NCBI GenBank assembly: GCA_030640765.1
Contig: DAOWIT010000135.1
Coordinates: 1-7,436, forward strand
Source: Candidatus Latescibacterota bacterium
GTDB lineage: Bacteria; Latescibacterota; MVCY01
Direction of reading: 5' to 3'
DNA: 7,436 nucleotides
The position numbers and the translations under genes are program-made. Position 1 is the first letter of the stretch. Every line of letters begins with the position of its first letter. The notes beneath the pieces are model-generated. The model had not been told where the DNA came from, searched no databases, and worked only from the letters and a program-made list of their open reading frames with translations. This document shows, one piece after another, positions 5,784 to 7,436 of the stretch.

Positions 5784-5868
5784 GTTGAAGATTAGCAAAA
5801 AAAGCTTCATCCGCTAATTTCCTCTTTCTCTCTGCCAGACAAGTCTTTAGTAGCGGGAGGCCTCGTCG

Positions 5869-6828
5869 TTGAAAATTCCCTTTGTCACAAGAATACAGGT
5901 GATTAAAAATGCTCTACTCAGCAATCCGGGGGCGAAGATCTTTGCCCTATTGCTGGCAATCCTGGTATGGCTTCATGTAGTTATGGGGCGTTCCTACGAA
6001 TGGGAGTTTCAGATTCCTCTGAGAGTAAAAAGCATCCCTGAAAAAATGGTTATCGCTAATGAACTACCTAACGAAATAGAGGTTAAATTTTTTGGCCAAG
6101 GCAGCCAGCTACTGCGGGTGCCCCACTCAAAAACCGCAGTAGTACTTAAGATAACTTCTCGTAGGACTACGCCAAGAGAACATCAGTTGTCCCCCCGGGA
6201 TGTCGACATTCCCAATGACTTGAAAATAGAACCTCGGGAGATTGTAAAACCCAAGACAGTAACTGTTGAACTCAATAGACTAATTACTAAGGAAGTTAAG
6301 GTTATACCTTATGTTCACTTGAAGTTAGCCAATGGATATGTCCAGGTTGGCCCCATCCAAGTCAGCCCAGAGAGAGTTAAAATATCAGGCCCTCAAAAAT
6401 CCCTCCGTCGTGTACATTCTCTCTCCCTTGATTCTCTCTCTTTTTCCAGGGTAAAAAGAAGTATCAAGAGACCCGCAACAGTGATTCTCCCTGAAGGGGT
6501 CAATGTTGCCTGTTCGCCCTCTGAAGTGGATCTATCCATTAATATCCAGGCATTAGGAGAACGCTGGATTAAGGATATTCCGGTGAGATTGAAATACTTA
6601 CCCAAGGGGAAAAAAGCAAGGGTTGAACCTTCCACAATCGACCTTAAGGTAGAGGGAGGGGTAGAGTTACTGGCTACTCTAACCCCCAAACATATCTCTG
6701 CCCATATTGACTACCGAAGAGTAAGAAAGAGGAAAAAGACCGAGGTGCCGGCAATAATTTCCCCCGAGATCGCGGGGGTAAAATGGATAGAGGCCAGACC
6801 GGAGAGATTCACTGTGGTGGTGGAATAA
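5869..6828 (+). CDS. YbbR-repeat membrane protein (CdaR-like)
   Basis: 319 residues. A short cytoplasmic N-terminus leads into one membrane helix (about 21-39, GAKIFALLLAILVWLHVVM), then an extracytoplasmic part of three YbbR-like beta repeats (roughly 43-135, 139-226 and 230-318). Typical repeat motifs are SPERVKISGP (166-175) and the closing PERFTVVVE. The NPGAKIFALLLAILVWLHV segment is characteristic of the family. In Firmicutes the equivalent, CdaR, binds and modulates the membrane diadenylate cyclase CdaA. Here no cdaA is adjacent, so regulation of c-di-AMP synthesis is only inferred. The start is TTG at 5869: GGGAGG (5855-5860) lies 8 nt upstream, and no ATG or GTG start precedes the membrane helix at a sensible distance. 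Confidence 0.88.
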   Translation: MKIPFVTRIQVIKNALLSNPGAKIFALLLAILVWLHVVMGRSYEWEFQIPLRVKSIPEKMVIANELPNEIEVKFFGQGSQLLRVPHSKTAVVLKITSRRTTPREHQLSPRDVDIPNDLKIEPREIVKPKTVTVELNRLITKEVKVIPYVHLKLANGYVQVGPIQVSPERVKISGPQKSLRRVHSLSLDSLSFSRVKRSIKRPATVILPEGVNVACSPSEVDLSINIQALGERWIKDIPVRLKYLPKGKKARVEPSTIDLKVEGGVELLATLTPKHISAHIDYRRVRKRKKTEVPAIISPEIAGVKWIEARPERFTVVVE

Positions 6829-6994
6829 ATTCAAAATCAAATTGACAGCTTTGGACAAACCATAATCTAAGCCGAATTATTCATGCAACAATAACGAATT
6901 GCACCAATTAACACCAACTTAACAATCACCGCAGAAACTCTCTTAATTTCTGAAAATTCCTGTAATTAGTGGTTCCTGTGAATCAAACAAGCCT
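6829..6994. other. Spacer between ybbR-like gene and tsaD with a degenerate inverted repeat
   Basis: AT-rich and non-coding. TTGACA at 6842-6847 could be a -35 box, but the nearest -10-like sequence (TAATCT, 15 bases later) is poorly spaced. A core inverted repeat CAGAAA (6932-6937) / TTTCTG (6947-6952) extends imperfectly outward, with AACACC on the left and GTGGTT on the right. This suggests a decayed palindromic element. No T-tract marks it as a terminator. Confidence 0.35.
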
Positions 6995-7436
6995 ATGCTT
7001 ATTCTGGGTATTGAAACCTCTTGCGATGAAACGGCTGTAGCGGTCCTCGACGATGCCAAAGGCATATTGTCTAATATTGTCTCCTCTCAACTTGAACATT
7101 CTCAGTACGGGGGTGTAGTCCCCGAAATAGCCTCTCGCACCCATCTGAAGACAATCCTGCCCGTGTTGGAAAAGGCCTTATCGGCGGCGAAGGTTTCTTT
7201 GTCTCAGCTTGACGGTATTGCTGTCACCTGCAGTCCGGGACTGGTAGGCTCTCTGCTGGTCGGTGTATCTGTAGCCAAGGCCCTCCATTTTTCCTTAGGA
7301 ATTCCCCTGATTGGAATCCACCACATAGAAGCGCATATCTTCGCCGCCCTTTTGGAAAACCCGAAGCTATCGCCACCATTTGTGGCTCTGGTGGTCTCAG
7401 GAGGTCATACCCAACTTATCTTTCTACCTGCGCTCG
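6995..7436 (+). CDS. tsaD: tRNA N6-threonylcarbamoyladenosine transferase, 5' part only
   Basis: TsaD (Gcp/Kae1 family) transfers the threonylcarbamoyl group from TC-AMP to A37 of ANN-decoding tRNAs, working with TsaB and TsaE in the cytosol. The window holds the first 147 codons of a protein usually about 330-345 residues long. It opens MLILGIETSCDETAVAV, and continues with QYGGVVPEIASRTH (37-50), SPGLVGSLLVG (80-90), the metal-binding GIHHIEAH with the His110-x3-His114 pair, and VSGGHTQL (134-141). All expected family residues in this part are intact. The ATG at 6995 matches the conserved family N-terminus, although no good Shine-Dalgarno sequence precedes it. The C-terminal half is cut off by the window edge, not broken. 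Confidence 0.97.
   Translation, partial: MLILGIETSCDETAVAVLDDAKGILSNIVSSQLEHSQYGGVVPEIASRTHLKTILPVLEKALSAAKVSLSQLDGIAVTCSPGLVGSLLVGVSVAKALHFSLGIPLIGIHHIEAHIFAALLENPKLSPPFVALVVSGGHTQLIFLPAL

Noticed and set aside
6393..6689. A minus-strand 98-codon open frame
   Set aside because: It is antisense inside the YbbR-repeat gene, with no ribosome-binding site and no recognisable product.

Overview
This window is from a Gram-negative (diderm) bacterium of roughly 48-50% GC. It carries lipid A/Kdo biosynthesis genes (lpxK and waaA), which only make sense in a cell with an LPS outer membrane, and a secreted protein with a typical outer-membrane beta-barrel C-terminus. Intergenic spaces hold several kinds of short palindromic or inverted-repeat elements of a style common in uncultured candidate phyla. 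No gene allows a firm taxonomic placement. All recognisable genes are housekeeping genes. I see no phage, CRISPR, toxin-antitoxin or transposase gene.

Minus-strand half, read right to left: a tRNA-Leu (anticodon CAA, CCA encoded) with a good sigma70-type promoter and a hairpin/T-tract about 100 nt downstream. Then come a DUF374-family acyltransferase, waaA (Kdo transferase) and lpxK (lipid A 4'-kinase), closely spaced and probably one operon. WaaA adds Kdo to the lipid A precursor that LpxK completes, and the DUF374 protein is a plausible late acyltransferase of the same pathway. A 304-base gene-free stretch containing four short perfect palindromes in mirror order follows. Next is proA (proline biosynthesis), whose 3' end runs off the left edge.

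Plus-strand half, from about 4596: a promoter divergent from the tRNA promoter drives a signal-peptide-bearing beta-barrel-like protein. An intergenic region follows in which a small palindrome appears to have inserted into a different repeat element, flanked by a TAAA direct repeat. After it lie a 63-residue zinc-ribbon protein, a membrane-anchored YbbR-repeat (CdaR-like) protein with a TTG start and no adjacent cdaA, and the first 147 codons of tsaD (tRNA t6A modification).

The genes fall into separate functional groups (LPS core assembly, proline synthesis, envelope protein, c-di-AMP-type regulator, tRNA modification) rather than one system. The least expected signals are non-coding: the nested repeat at 5411-5507, the mirror-symmetric palindrome cluster at 1084-1272, and a terminator-like hairpin overlapping the 5' end of the LPS operon.
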